DNA from: Paenibacillus oryzisoli
GTDB lineage: Bacteria; Bacillota; Bacilli; Paenibacillales; NBRC-103111
Length of the DNA stretch: 64,000 bases
NCBI RefSeq assembly: GCF_001653565.1
Contig: NZ_LYPB01000089.1
Span: 157,741-221,740 of the forward strand
Reading direction: 5' to 3'
Positions 8,804 through 18,254 of this stretch are shown here, in pieces; the stretch's first letter is position 1; every line of letters starts with the position of its first letter. The notes below the pieces were generated by a model. The model did not search any database and had not been told where the DNA came from. It saw only the letters and a list, made by a program, of their open reading frames with translations. A program made the position numbers and the translations under genes.

Positions 8804-9208
8804 TTATTTCCCGGACACACCGATACGATTCAATGCTCTTTGTAAAGAAGCTTCAGCACGTTTGAAATCTACGTTATCTTGCTTTGTTTCTGCAAGACGT
8901 TTCTCCGCACGCTCTTTCGCTGCTCTCGCACGATCGATATCAATTTGTTCAGGTAGCTCGGCGCTTTCCGCCAAAATAACCACCTTATCCTTGCGCACTT
9001 CCATGAAACCGCCGTTCACTGCGATGACTGCGTCTTTGGAGCCCGCCTTCTTCACAGTAATCGGTGCAATTCTAAGTGGAGTGACCAATGGAATGTGATT
9101 CGGCAGAATTCCAAGCTCCCCTTCAGACCCCTTCACGCTTACCATGTCCACTTGTTCAGCGTACACTTTGCGCTCCGGTGTTACAATTTCCAGTAGGAAT
9201 GTACTCAC
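8804..9208 (-). CDS. atpC: F1Fo ATP synthase subunit epsilon
   Basis: 134 aa. Epsilon couples rotation of the gamma/c-ring rotor and inhibits ATP hydrolysis. The N-terminal beta-sandwich (MSTFLLEIVTPERKVYAEQV, GELGILPNHIPLVTPL) is followed by the C-terminal helical hairpin (about 90-134). Last gene of the atp operon; a terminator follows directly. Confidence 0.96.
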   Translation of the reverse strand: MSTFLLEIVTPERKVYAEQVDMVSVKGSEGELGILPNHIPLVTPLRIAPITVKKAGSKDAVIAVNGGFMEVRKDKVVILAESAELPEQIDIDRARAAKERAEKRLAETKQDNVDFKRAEASLQRALNRIGVSGK

Positions 9209-9254
9209 TTGGATTCTCCTTCCTAAGCTAACTTAGCGAGTATGCAAATGCAAC

Positions 9255-10652
9255 TTACAGCGTTTTAGCTTTCGCGATCGCATCCTCAATTGTTCCCACG
9301 TTGTGGAAAGCAACTTCAGGAAGATTGTCGTGCTTACCTTCAAGAACTTCTTTGAAGCTACGCACGGTATCTTTCATTGGTACATACAAGCCTGGGAATC
9401 CGTTGAACGGCTCAGCAACGTGAAGCGGCTGAGACAAGAACAAACGAAGACGACGCGCACGAGTAACGACCAATTTGTCCTCATCAGACAACTCATCCAT
9501 ACCCAAGATCGCGATGATATCCAGAAGCTCTTTGTAACGTTGAAGAATTTGTTTAACGCCTTGTGCTACTTTATAGTGCTCTTCACCAACGATTTCTGGT
9601 GTCAATACACGGGAAGATGAAGCTAGTGGATCTACCGCAGGGAAAATACCTGCAGCCGCGATACTACGCTCCAAGTTCGTAGTTGCGTCCAAGTGGGCGA
9701 AAGCCGTTGCTGGAGCCGGATCCGTATAGTCATCGGCAGGAACGTAAATCGCTTGAATGGAAGTAACGGAACCTTTTTTCGTGGAGGTAATACGCTCTTG
9801 CAATTGACCCATTTCTGTAGCTAGGGTTGGTTGGTAACCTACTGCGGAAGGCATACGGCCTAACAAAGCGGAAACCTCGGAACCTGCTTGTGTGAAACGG
9901 AAGATGTTGTCGATGAAAAGAAGAACGTCTCTTCCTTCTTCGTCACGGAAATACTCAGCCATTGTCAAACCGGACAATGCTACGCGAAGACGCGCGCCTG
10001 GAGGCTCGTTCATTTGACCGAATACCATCGCTGTTTTTGCAATAACGCCGGAGTCTTTCATCTCGTGGTAAAGGTCATTACCTTCACGAGTACGCTCGCC
10101 AACGCCCGCAAATACGGAGATACCGCCGTGCTCTTGTGCAATGTTGTGAATTAGCTCTTGCATTGTTACCGTTTTACCTACGCCGGCACCACCGAAGAGA
10201 CCAATTTTACCACCTTTTGCATAAGGAGCCATCAAGTCAATAACTTTAATACCCGTTTCAAGAATCTCTGATTTTGTCGACAAGTTGTCGAATGCAGGAG
10301 CTTCTTTGTGGATCGGGCTTGTAAATGTACGGTCAACCGTTTCAACACCATCGATCGGATCGCCCAATACGTTAAATACACGACCAAGTGTTGCTGCACC
10401 AACAGGTACAGTAATCGCTGCGCCAGTATCTGTTGCTACGGCACCACGTACAAGTCCGTCTGTTGAGGACATTGCTACGCAACGTACGAGGTTGTCACCA
10501 AGGTGAACAGCCGCTTCAACCGTCATAGTGGAGGATACTCCACCTTCGGTTCTTTCAATTTTGATTGCATTCAGAATTTCAGGGAGTTGTCCGCGTTCGA
10601 ACTCAATGTCGACGACGGGCCCTGTAATATTCACAACGCGCCCTTTGCTCAT
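9255..10652 (-). CDS. atpD: F1Fo ATP synthase subunit beta
   Basis: Catalytic subunit of F1, 465 aa. It contains the P-loop GGAGVGKT at about residues 155-162, the Walker B region DVLLFIDNIFRFTQAG and the catalytic glutamate segment GERTREGND. The start is ATG 10652 (MSKGRVV) with GGAGGGAAACC immediately upstream; the frame stays open further 5' but without support. Length and motifs are those of a normal active beta subunit. Confidence 0.98.
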   Translation of the reverse strand: MSKGRVVNITGPVVDIEFERGQLPEILNAIKIERTEGGVSSTMTVEAAVHLGDNLVRCVAMSSTDGLVRGAVATDTGAAITVPVGAATLGRVFNVLGDPIDGVETVDRTFTSPIHKEAPAFDNLSTKSEILETGIKVIDLMAPYAKGGKIGLFGGAGVGKTVTMQELIHNIAQEHGGISVFAGVGERTREGNDLYHEMKDSGVIAKTAMVFGQMNEPPGARLRVALSGLTMAEYFRDEEGRDVLLFIDNIFRFTQAGSEVSALLGRMPSAVGYQPTLATEMGQLQERITSTKKGSVTSIQAIYVPADDYTDPAPATAFAHLDATTNLERSIAAAGIFPAVDPLASSSRVLTPEIVGEEHYKVAQGVKQILQRYKELLDIIAILGMDELSDEDKLVVTRARRLRLFLSQPLHVAEPFNGFPGLYVPMKDTVRSFKEVLEGKHDNLPEVAFHNVGTIEDAIAKAKTL

Positions 10653-10700
10653 GGTTTCCCTCCTAAGTAAAGCTTGTGTCTCCATCGAGACCGTTTTTCA

Positions 10701-11558
10701 TTATGCGTTCGCGTTTGCTCCAGCAACGATTTCCGAAATCTCTTGCGTAATCGAAGCTTGGCGTGCACGGTTGTAAGCCAATGTGTAGCTGCTGATCATC
10801 TTCGTTGCATTCTTCGTAGCGGAGTTCATCGCTGTCATTCTCGCGCCAAACTCACTCGCTTTACCTTCCAGAACAGCACTGTAAATAAGCGTCTCAGCAT
10901 ATTTAGGGAGCAGTACTTCCAGAACGCCTTCCGGTGACGGCTCATACTCATAGCTAGCAGCAGCCACGCCGGATACATCTTCCATAGGAAGTAGACGAAT
11001 CATGGTTGGAATTTGGGTAATCGCGTTTTGGAACTTGTTGTAAATCAAGAACAGTTGGTCATACGTGCCGTTAACGAAATTAGAAACCGCTGCTGTGGCA
11101 ACAGGCTTAATATCCGAGAATTTCGGCGTATCCGGAACACCGGTTACCTCTTCAACAATCGGAATATTTCGTTTCGAGAAGAAATTGCTTCCTTTACGTC
11201 CGATTACGAAGACGGAGTACTCAGCTGTAGATTTATGATTTTCACGAATTTCAGTCATTGCTTTACGCAACACGTTTGCGTTGTAACCACCAGCGAGACC
11301 ACGATCGGAAGTAATGACCAAATAGGCCGTTTTCTTCACTTCACGTGATTGTAGCATCGGGTGCTTCACGCCTTTCGTGCCAGCTGCAATGCTTGCAACC
11401 ACTTCTTTCAACTTCTCGGAGTACGGACGTGCCGCTTCCGCTGATTGCTGTGCTCTACGTAAGTTCGCTGCTGCAACCATTTCCATTGCTCTCGTGATTT
11501 GCTTCGTGCTTTGTGTGGATTTAATTTGGCGCTTAATCTCGCGCATTCCTTTTGCCAT
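10701..11558 (-). CDS. atpG: F1Fo ATP synthase subunit gamma
   Basis: Central stalk subunit, 285 aa. N- and C-terminal coiled-coil helices (MREIKRQIKSTQSTKQITRA at the start, ARQASITQEISEIVAGANA at the end) flank an alpha/beta domain with the conserved ITSDRGLAGGYNANV segment near residue 80. It lies between atpA and atpD as usual. The 127-bp gap to atpA is unusually long for this operon and holds three small hairpins. Confidence 0.97.
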   Translation of the reverse strand: MAKGMREIKRQIKSTQSTKQITRAMEMVAAANLRRAQQSAEAARPYSEKLKEVVASIAAGTKGVKHPMLQSREVKKTAYLVITSDRGLAGGYNANVLRKAMTEIRENHKSTAEYSVFVIGRKGSNFFSKRNIPIVEEVTGVPDTPKFSDIKPVATAAVSNFVNGTYDQLFLIYNKFQNAITQIPTMIRLLPMEDVSGVAAASYEYEPSPEGVLEVLLPKYAETLIYSAVLEGKASEFGARMTAMNSATKNATKMISSYTLAYNRARQASITQEISEIVAGANANA

Positions 11559-11578
11559 ACCTGCTCACCTCTCTTTTG

Positions 11579-11671
11579 AGGCTTAGAAAAGCCTTCATTC
11601 GAAGACCTGAAATCAGGCGTCCGCCTGCCCAGGATTCACATGGTAGCAAGAGCTTCATTACATCATGAAGC
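11579..11671 (-). other. Structured intercistronic region between atpA and atpG
   Basis: Three short inverted repeats in the 127-bp gap: 11579-11594 (6-bp stem), 11606-11617 (5-bp stem with a 2-nt loop) and 11652-11671 (7-bp stem around a 6-nt loop). None is followed by a long T-run, so they are more likely RNA processing or stability elements than terminators. Confidence 0.4.
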
Positions 11672-11685
11672 CCTGCCATCATGAA

Positions 11686-13200
11686 TTATTCTGAAACTGC
11701 AAAGCTCTTTTTAAATGTATTGATTGCATCAACCAATGCTTTATCGTTATCCGCAGTAATATCTTTCGTGTCACGAATGCTATGCAGAATTTCAGGACGG
11801 TTGGATTCCAAGAAAGCAAGGAATTGTGCTTCGAAACGCGTTACGTCTTGAACTGGAATATCATCCACATGACCTTTGACAACCGTGTATAGGGAAGCAA
11901 CTTGCTTCTCCAAAGACATTGGTTGGTGAACGCCTTGTTTCAAGATTTCAAGCGTACGAACCCCACGATCCAAACGAGCTTTAGTCGCTCTATCCAAATC
12001 GGATCCGAATGCGGCAAACGCAGCAAGCTCACGATATTGTGCCAAGTCAACACGAAGTGTACCGGCAACTTTTTTCATCGCTTTCGTTTGAGCGGAGCCC
12101 CCTACACGGGATACAGAGTTACCAACGTTAACCGCTGGACGCTGACCGGAGTAGAACAAATCGGATTCTAAGAAAATTTGACCATCGGTGATGGAAATTA
12201 CGTTCGTTGGAATGTAAGCTGAGATGTCGCCTGCTTGTGTTTCGATGAATGGAAGCGCCGTAATGGAACCGCCGCCAAGCTCATCGTTCAATTTCGCAGC
12301 ACGCTCAAGCAAACGGGAGTGCAAGTAGAATACGTCCCCTGGATAAGCTTCACGACCTGGTGGACGACGAAGCAAGAGGGACAACTCACGGTATGCGGCA
12401 GCTTGTTTGGACAAGTCATCGTATACGATAAGAACGTGCTCGCCTTTGTACATGAAATACTCAGCCATCGCACAACCGGAGTATGGAGCTAACCATAGCA
12501 TCGGTGAAGGCTCGGAAGCGGAAGCTGTTACTACGATTGTGTAGTCAAGCGCACCAGCAGCACGCAGTGTTTCAACAACACCTACAACTGTAGATTGTTT
12601 TTGACCGATAGCAACGTAGATACATTTCACGCCATTGCCTTTTTGGTTGATGATCGCGTCGATCGCAATCGCCGTTTTACCTGTTTGACGGTCACCAATG
12701 ATCAACTCACGTTGACCACGGCCAACTGGTACCATAGCGTCAATCGCTTTAATACCTGTTTGCATTGGTTCATGTACGGATTTACGAGCCATAACGCCTG
12801 GAGCCATGTTCTCTACAGGGCGGAATGCTGTTGTGTTGATTGGACCTCTGCCATCGACAGGTTGACCCAAGGAGTTAACTACACGACCTAGAAGTTCTTC
12901 ACCAACAGGAACCTCCATGATACGGCCTGTACGTTTAACTTGGTCGCCTTCACGAATATCACGGTAAGGTCCAAGGATAACGATACCTACGTTGCTTTCC
13001 TCAAGGTTAAAAGCATAGCCTAGTACGCCGCTCGGGAACTCAAGCAGCTCGCCTGCCATAACGTTTTCCAAGCCGTGAGCACGAGCAATACCGTCACCTA
13101 CTTGAATGACTGTACCTACATCAACTACTTGGATATCGGAATTATAGTTTTCGATCTGTTGTTTAATCAATGAGCTGATTTCTTCAGGTTTGATACTCAA
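11686..13200 (-). CDS. atpA: F1Fo ATP synthase subunit alpha
   Basis: Non-catalytic nucleotide-binding subunit of F1, 504 aa, normal length. The P-loop GDRQTGKT is near residue 170 and the region with PYSGCAMAEYF and VLIVYDDLSKQAAAYRELS is typical. The start MSIKPEEIS precedes the usual N-terminal helix (SSLIKQQIENYNSDIQVVDV). Downstream of atpH by 32 bp. Confidence 0.98.
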   Translation of the reverse strand: MSIKPEEISSLIKQQIENYNSDIQVVDVGTVIQVGDGIARAHGLENVMAGELLEFPSGVLGYAFNLEESNVGIVILGPYRDIREGDQVKRTGRIMEVPVGEELLGRVVNSLGQPVDGRGPINTTAFRPVENMAPGVMARKSVHEPMQTGIKAIDAMVPVGRGQRELIIGDRQTGKTAIAIDAIINQKGNGVKCIYVAIGQKQSTVVGVVETLRAAGALDYTIVVTASASEPSPMLWLAPYSGCAMAEYFMYKGEHVLIVYDDLSKQAAAYRELSLLLRRPPGREAYPGDVFYLHSRLLERAAKLNDELGGGSITALPFIETQAGDISAYIPTNVISITDGQIFLESDLFYSGQRPAVNVGNSVSRVGGSAQTKAMKKVAGTLRVDLAQYRELAAFAAFGSDLDRATKARLDRGVRTLEILKQGVHQPMSLEKQVASLYTVVKGHVDDIPVQDVTRFEAQFLAFLESNRPEILHSIRDTKDITADNDKALVDAINTFKKSFAVSE

Positions 13201-13232
13201 CGAACTTCACCCCTATTCTTACAGTGGTTATA

Positions 13233-13766
13233 TTAAACTAACGCTTTGGCCAACCGATCAAGTTTGCCTGCCAAGCTTCCATCATATAAACGATCACCGA
13301 TACGCACTTGAATGCCGCCGAGCAGCTTAGGCTCAACTACAGACGAGACACGAATCGTTTTACCAGTTACTTTACTGAAATGTGAAGCAATCTCAGCTTG
13401 CTGTGCATCCGAAAGTACGTATGCAGAGTATACGGTCGCACTCGCTTGACCAAGTGCCTCATTCGCAACCTTGGCATAATCATTCGCCAAAGCACTAACA
13501 ATGGACTGTCTACCTTTATCAATCAAGACAAGCAGCGTGTTCCACACCGGTTCGGAAACTTTGCCTTCGAAAATCTGCTTCAGCAGGTCCGTTTTAGCGG
13601 TATTCCCGATGTTCGGATGGTTCAGGAACTTCTGCAAGTCTGCATTATCCCTAATCGCACTAGCTACAGATTTAAGCTCATCTTCAACTTGGGAAATGAT
13701 ATTCTTTTCCTTCGCTACTTCGAATAGAGCTTTGGCATAACGCTTCGCTACGACGATGTCACTCAT
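13233..13766 (-). CDS. atpH: F1Fo ATP synthase subunit delta
   Basis: Peripheral stalk protein, 177 aa, which holds F1 to the b-subunit stator. The N-terminal helical bundle (VVAKRYAKALFEVAKEKN) and the C-terminal PKLLGGIQVRIGDRLYDGSLAGKL motif are diagnostic. The start ATG overlaps the atpF stop (ATGA), so translation is probably coupled. Confidence 0.97.
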   Translation of the reverse strand: MSDIVVAKRYAKALFEVAKEKNIISQVEDELKSVASAIRDNADLQKFLNHPNIGNTAKTDLLKQIFEGKVSEPVWNTLLVLIDKGRQSIVSALANDYAKVANEALGQASATVYSAYVLSDAQQAEIASHFSKVTGKTIRVSSVVEPKLLGGIQVRIGDRLYDGSLAGKLDRLAKALV

Positions 13767-14248
13767 ACGTTGCCTCCTACCTCTTTGAGGTAATGCTCAA
13801 CAAGTTCTTCTTGTGACTTTTCGTCGATTTGTTTCTCAATAATTTTGGATGCGATCAGAACGGACATCGCGCCAACTTGGCTGCGAAGAGCGGCAACCGC
13901 TTTGTTCTTCTCATTTTCGATATCTTTAAGCGCTTCGTCTTTCAGACGGTTTGCTTCTGCACTAGCTGCATGAATAATATCATCCGCTTGCTTGGAGCCT
14001 GTGTGCTTCGCTTGCTCAATGATGTCGTAAGCTTCCTTACGAGTTTGTTGCAGCGCTTGCTTTTGTTCCTCCAACAGTTGCTCTGCCTGTTTGCGGCTAG
14101 TTTCAGCTGTTTGAATTTGGTCTTTCACCAATTGTCTGCGTTTCTCCATCATGCCGAACAGAGGACCGAACGCAAATTTAGAAAGCAACAAATATAAAAT
14201 TAAAAACGCGACAAGTTGTATCCAAAATGTGGACCATTCAATATGCAA
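13763..14248 (-). CDS. atpF: F1Fo ATP synthase subunit b
   Basis: 161 aa stator subunit: one N-terminal membrane helix (about residues 8-25) followed by a long charged coiled coil. The likely initiation codon is a TTG at 14248 (HIEWSTFWIQ follows), with GGGAG about 9 nt upstream; no ATG is suitably placed. A TTG start may help set the two b subunits per complex against the c ring. Confidence 0.95.
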   Translation of the reverse strand: MHIEWSTFWIQLVAFLILYLLLSKFAFGPLFGMMEKRRQLVKDQIQTAETSRKQAEQLLEEQKQALQQTRKEAYDIIEQAKHTGSKQADDIIHAASAEANRLKDEALKDIENEKNKAVAALRSQVGAMSVLIASKIIEKQIDEKSQEELVEHYLKEVGGNV

Positions 14249-14326
14249 GTAACGTCACTCCCTTCTGATAACATGGGCAAAACGAAGGCGTGGTGGCAAC
14301 TTCGGCCATCAACGCCAAGCGGTTTC

Positions 14327-14551
14327 TTAAGCTTTTCCCATAAAGATGAACGCAAGAACCAATGCAACGACCGGCATTGCCTCAACTAGACCTACCCCGA
14401 TAAACATTGTTGTTTGAAGCGTACCACGAAGTTCTGGTTGACGAGAAATACCTTCCAAAGCACGACCTACGATCAAACCGTTACCAATACCTGCACCTAG
14501 TGCTCCCAAACCGAATACGATACCTGCTGCTACTAATGCTATTGCTCCCAT
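14327..14551 (-). CDS. atpE: F1Fo ATP synthase subunit c
   Basis: Proteolipid ring subunit, 74 aa, two membrane helices joined by the polar RQPE loop (Arg37-Gln38-Pro39). The ion-carrying carboxylate is Glu57 (GLVEAMP). The residue after the Glu is Ala rather than Ser/Thr, which fits a proton rather than sodium ring. The ATG follows GGGAGG. Confidence 0.97.
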   Translation of the reverse strand: MGAIALVAAGIVFGLGALGAGIGNGLIVGRALEGISRQPELRGTLQTTMFIGVGLVEAMPVVALVLAFIFMGKA

Positions 14552-14630
14552 TGATAAAATCCTCCCTTAAACTCTTAGGTTTTTGTTGTTTTTATAAGTG
14601 ACTCGAGACTTCCCGAGGTAAGTCTAATGC

Positions 14631-15338
14631 TTAGTGCTTTTCTTCATGAATCAATGTTTGTGAGATATAAACCATGGTTAGCATCGTGAATACGAAGGCT
14701 TGAATCGCACCTACGAACACACTGAAGCCCTGCCATACGAAGAGAGGCGCAATTCCAAACCAACCTGCTCCAATAATGACAGATATCATAATTTCACCTG
14801 CATAAATGTTACCGTAAAGACGGAACGCAAGCGTAAGCGGCTTCGATACAACTTCAATTAAATGAAGGATCAACATTGCCCCTTTGAACTCAAAATAATG
14901 CGCGAAGTAATGCTTCGTGTTACGCGTTATCCCTAAGTAGTGACTTAGTACGATAACAACAACCGTTAGTGCTCCTGTAACCGCAATATCAGCAGTCGGT
15001 GATTTCCACCAAGATACATGATCTTCCGTCACGATTGAGAAAGGAAGGCCGAGCATGTTGCCGATAAAGATATACATGATGAGCGTAAGACCAAGTGCGA
15101 TAAACCCTTTGCCATGCTTGGAACCGATCGTGCTTCCAATAATGCCTTCTACGAACTCAATCGTCCATTCCATGAAGTTTTGAAGTTTCGAAGGATTTGT
15201 TACGGATGCTCGGCTCGCTCCTGCAATAGCAAGAATTAGCACGATAACTGTGGTAATCCCGATCATCAATAGTGCTGATGCATCGAAATCAATACCAAAC
15301 CAATTATATATTGGCGCGTGATGTTCCATATTTTCCAT
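14631..15338 (-). CDS. atpB: F1Fo ATP synthase subunit a
   Basis: Membrane stator subunit that forms the proton half-channels, about 235 aa. The essential Arg lies in the helix PLTLAFRLYGNIYAGE near residue 175-190. The start is uncertain: ATG 15338 (MENMEHHAP) has AAAGGGG 5 nt upstream; ATGs at 15353 and 15329 are alternatives. Follows atpI, precedes atpE. Confidence 0.95.
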   Translation of the reverse strand: MENMEHHAPIYNWFGIDFDASALLMIGITTVIVLILAIAGASRASVTNPSKLQNFMEWTIEFVEGIIGSTIGSKHGKGFIALGLTLIMYIFIGNMLGLPFSIVTEDHVSWWKSPTADIAVTGALTVVVIVLSHYLGITRNTKHYFAHYFEFKGAMLILHLIEVVSKPLTLAFRLYGNIYAGEIMISVIIGAGWFGIAPLFVWQGFSVFVGAIQAFVFTMLTMVYISQTLIHEEKH

Positions 15339-15375
15339 TTTCACCCCTTTCATCCGTTGAAGTTACATCGTGGAA

Positions 15376-15759
15376 TTACTTCTTCGACTTCTTAATAGAA
15401 AGAATACCCAGTACGAGTGTTGCCAATTGCGCAAAAAAGTATCCAACAATCGTCGTGGTTAATGCAACATGTTCGGGATACCTGACGGCAATCAAACCTA
15501 CGAACCCCGCGATTGCTGCCCTTGTCAGAAAGCCAAGGGTTACCTTGCGCCCTGACTGCTCTATCGCAGCTGCTGCCAGCTTGTTAATCTTCCAGGCTAA
15601 GAACCTTGCATTGATCATACTCGCACAAGCCCCAAGCATTATCCCAGCAATGTAAATCCGGTAATCGACAAGAAGCGCCCATGCAGCCAAACAAAAGGAT
15701 AAAAAGAAAAGAAATACGTTTTGAACCGTTTTCAGAGTGGCTGAAAAGTCGTCCATCAT
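15376..15759 (-). CDS. atpI: ATP synthase subunit I
   Basis: 127 aa, four membrane helices. AtpI proteins assist assembly of the c ring. Identification rests on size, hydrophobicity and position between the AtpZ-like gene and atpB. Two consecutive ATGs (15759, 15756) follow GGAGGGCT, and the start overlaps the end of the preceding gene. Confidence 0.87.
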   Translation of the reverse strand: MMDDFSATLKTVQNVFLFFLSFCLAAWALLVDYRIYIAGIMLGACASMINARFLAWKINKLAAAAIEQSGRKVTLGFLTRAAIAGFVGLIAVRYPEHVALTTTIVGYFFAQLATLVLGILSIKKSKK

Positions 15760-15977
15760 AGCCCTCCGTACCGCTTAATCATGAAGTAAATGCTCATGAT
15801 GCCGGTTACAAGCCCAAGTAAAAATCCGACTAGCAACCAGATCTGTCCGCCTAGTGCGCCACTTAACCAATCGCCGAAGAAATATCCGGCTGCCAAACAT
15901 ACGACAAGGTCTATGCCAATTGCACTAGTTAACGCTACTGCCCGCCAAGGATTATCATTGGAATTTGGCCGTTTCAT
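15756..15977 (-). CDS. atpZ: AtpZ/AtpI-like membrane protein, first gene of the atp operon
   Basis: 73 aa with two membrane helices and a short basic C terminus. The segment GYFFGDWLSG-LGG-WLLVGFLLGLVTGIMS matches the small AtpZ/AtpI family found at the head of atp operons, thought to act in Fo assembly or Mg2+ handling. The start is ATG 15977 (MKRPNSND), 5 nt after GGAGGG; an upstream GTG/ATG extension is unlikely because a promoter-proximal hairpin lies there. Confidence 0.86.
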   Translation of the reverse strand: MKRPNSNDNPWRAVALTSAIGIDLVVCLAAGYFFGDWLSGALGGQIWLLVGFLLGLVTGIMSIYFMIKRYGGL

Positions 15978-16046
15978 TGCACCCTCCTGCGTGTTTTCCA
16001 CATGGGAAAACGCGTCTCGCAGCTCATCTGCTACGAATCCTCATTC

Positions 16047-16076
16047 ATTGTATCGAAGCCATGCTAACTTTGTCAA
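16047..16076 (-). promoter_or_regulatory. Putative sigma-A promoter of the atp operon
   Basis: On the minus strand TTGACA (16076-16071) and TACAAT (16052-16047) are separated by 18 bp, about 70 bp upstream of atpZ. A perfect 7-bp hairpin (GTTTTCC/GGAAAAC) lies between the promoter and the ribosome site, at about 15991-16009. Confidence 0.7.
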
Positions 16077-16111
16077 TTGACGGAACTTCATTTGTCACAT
16101 CTCACAAAAGT

Positions 16112-16135
16112 CCTTAGAGCCTTGCGGCTCTAGGG
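16112..16135 (-). terminator. Hairpin downstream of wecB, possible terminator
   Basis: 10-bp stem (16112-16121 with 16126-16135) and TTGC loop, followed on the minus strand by ACTTTT. The T-run is short, so termination may be incomplete and some transcription could run into atp. Confidence 0.55.
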
Positions 16136-16200
16136 TTTGCGCTTTTTTAAACCGAACAGTTCAACTGTACGCTGTAGCGTTTGTCATGATTTTGTCACGG

Positions 16201-17337
16201 TTAGAAAGATTCCGGGCGTTCAGTCGTCCTACCGAAGTGATGAAGAATTGCTTGAACAATACGTTCTGACGCTTTTCCGTCTCCGTAAGGGTTCGCAGCT
16301 TGGCTCATTTTGTTGTACTGCTCAGGGTCTGTAAGCAGCGCTTTAGCACGCGTATAGACCACTTCCTCATCCGTCCCAACCAGCTCTAATGTGCCTGCTT
16401 GAATACCTTCTGGGCGCTCTGTTGTATCACGAAGAACAAGAGCTGGAACTCCGAAGGTTGGCGCTTCTTCTTGAAGGCCGCCAGAGTCGGTCAGAATCAT
16501 GTACGTGTAAGGATAAAAGTTGTGAAGCTCAAAAACGTCAAGCGGGTCGATCAATTTGATTCGTGGGTGATTGCCCAGGATCTCATGTGCAGGCTCTAGT
16601 ACTACCGGATTCGGATGTACCGGGTACACGATGGCAATATCTTCAAACTCATCGGCAATGCGTTTTACAGCACGGAAGATTTGGCGATGCGGCTCACCTT
16701 GAGCTTCACGGCGATGCGCTGTCATTAAGATCAATTTGCGGCCTGCGGCCCATTCCAGTACGGGGTGATTGAATTTCTCCTGCACAGTGTACTTGAATAC
16801 GTCGATCGCTGTATTCCCCGTCACATAAATCTGGGATTCGGATTTATTTTCTTTGCGCAGGTTATCTGCGGATTGCCCTGTAGGTGCAAAGTGAAGATCA
16901 GCGAGAACGCCTGTTAACTGACGGTTCATTTCCTCTGGATATGGCGACAATTTGTTCCACGTCCGAAGACCCGCTTCCACGTGTCCTACTTGGATCTGCT
17001 GCATGAAGGCTGCATAGCTGGCAAGGAACGTTGTCAGCGTATCTCCATGCACGAGAATCAGATCCGGCTTCGCTTCTTGGAATACAGGCTCCAAGCCTTG
17101 CAGCACGCGCATCGTAATCTCATTCAACGTTTGGCGATCCTTCATAACGTTAAGATCAAAGTTCGGTGTGATTTTGAAAATATCAAGCACTTGGTCCAAC
17201 ATCTGACGATGCTGTGCGGTTACGCATACCAGAGACTCAATCTGCTCAGGATGCTTCTCCAACTCGAGAATGAGCGGAGCCATTTTGATAGCTTCAGGTC
17301 TTGTTCCGAAGATCGTAATCACTTTTAAACGTTTCAT
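16201..17337 (-). CDS. wecB: UDP-N-acetylglucosamine 2-epimerase (non-hydrolysing)
   Basis: 378 aa. Interconverts UDP-GlcNAc and UDP-ManNAc, precursor for teichoic acid linkage units and other wall polymers (called mnaA in Bacillus). The N-terminal VITIFGTRPEAIKMAPLI, the HGDTLTTF and VGHVEAGLRT segments and the C-terminal LTDSGGLQEEAP motif are all present. Conserved position between upp and the atp operon in Bacillales. Confidence 0.96.
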   Translation of the reverse strand: MKRLKVITIFGTRPEAIKMAPLILELEKHPEQIESLVCVTAQHRQMLDQVLDIFKITPNFDLNVMKDRQTLNEITMRVLQGLEPVFQEAKPDLILVHGDTLTTFLASYAAFMQQIQVGHVEAGLRTWNKLSPYPEEMNRQLTGVLADLHFAPTGQSADNLRKENKSESQIYVTGNTAIDVFKYTVQEKFNHPVLEWAAGRKLILMTAHRREAQGEPHRQIFRAVKRIADEFEDIAIVYPVHPNPVVLEPAHEILGNHPRIKLIDPLDVFELHNFYPYTYMILTDSGGLQEEAPTFGVPALVLRDTTERPEGIQAGTLELVGTDEEVVYTRAKALLTDPEQYNKMSQAANPYGDGKASERIVQAILHHFGRTTERPESF

Positions 17338-17447
17338 CGGTTTCTTCTCCCCCTATAGTCTTCCGTCAGGAAAACTGCTTCATAAGCATGAGCTTACGTT
17401 TTCTTACAGGAAAACTGACTTCGCAAGCTTTATTTTTGTTCAAAAAA

Positions 17448-18077
17448 TTAATCCGTGCCGTACAAACGATCCCCAGCATCGCCGAGGCCTGGCACAATGT
17501 AGCCATGATCATTCAAATGATCATCTACTGCTGCGACGTAAATATCGACGTCTGGATGTTCTTTTTGTACAGAAGCTACGCCCTCAGGTGCTGCAATGAG
17601 ACACATGAGCTTAATACGCGAGCAACCCCTGCGTTTCAGCACATCAATCGCCGCATTGGCAGAACCGCCTGTAGCAAGCATAGGATCAATAACGAGTAGA
17701 TCCCGCTCCAACACATCGGTTGGCAACTTCACATAGTATTCAACAGGTTGAAGCGTATCTGGATCACGGTAGAGACCAACATGTCCTACTTTGGCAGCCG
17801 GCATCAGCTTCAACACACCGTCAACCATACCTAAACCTGCTCGTAAAATAGGAATCAGCCCTAACATTCTACCTGAGATAACTTGGCAATCTGCCATTGT
17901 AACCGGCGTTTTCACCTGTACTTGCTGCAGAGGTAAATCTCTTGTAATTTCATACACCATTAATGTAGCAACTTCATCGACAAGCGCTCTGAAATCCTTC
18001 GTTGTCGTGTTCTCATCCCGAATATAAGTAAGCTTATGCTGGATAAGCGGATGATCGCAAATATGTACTTTACCCAT
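17448..18077 (-). CDS. upp: Uracil phosphoribosyltransferase
   Basis: 209 aa. Salvages uracil to UMP with PRPP. The PRPP-binding loop VIDPMLATGGSANAAIDVLK (about residues 127-146), the N-terminal HPLIQHKLTYIRDENT and the C-terminal uracil-binding YIVPGLGDAGDRLYGT are diagnostic. It would normally follow glyA; here 11.5 kb of carbohydrate genes lie between. Confidence 0.97.
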   Translation of the reverse strand: MGKVHICDHPLIQHKLTYIRDENTTTKDFRALVDEVATLMVYEITRDLPLQQVQVKTPVTMADCQVISGRMLGLIPILRAGLGMVDGVLKLMPAAKVGHVGLYRDPDTLQPVEYYVKLPTDVLERDLLVIDPMLATGGSANAAIDVLKRRGCSRIKLMCLIAAPEGVASVQKEHPDVDIYVAAVDDHLNDHGYIVPGLGDAGDRLYGTD

Positions 18078-18254
18078 ATGTTCCTCCTAATTATGCTTAT
18101 AGGTCAGGCAAACCTCGTCCATTATATCATATGTTATCCAACTTATCTGCTGTAGAACCGAACAATATGAACTGTTCAGATACAAGATCAGAGGGGAATT
18201 GCAAGCGAGGCTGGGACGAGCAGCGTCCTACTTAGACAGGGCGTCTATATTTGC

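Noticed and set aside
17350..17445. Repeat of AGGAAAACTG-x-CTTC in the wecB-upp spacer as a mobile repeat
   Set aside because: Only two imperfect copies in one spacer, better explained as part of weak hairpins. Not enough to call a repeat family.
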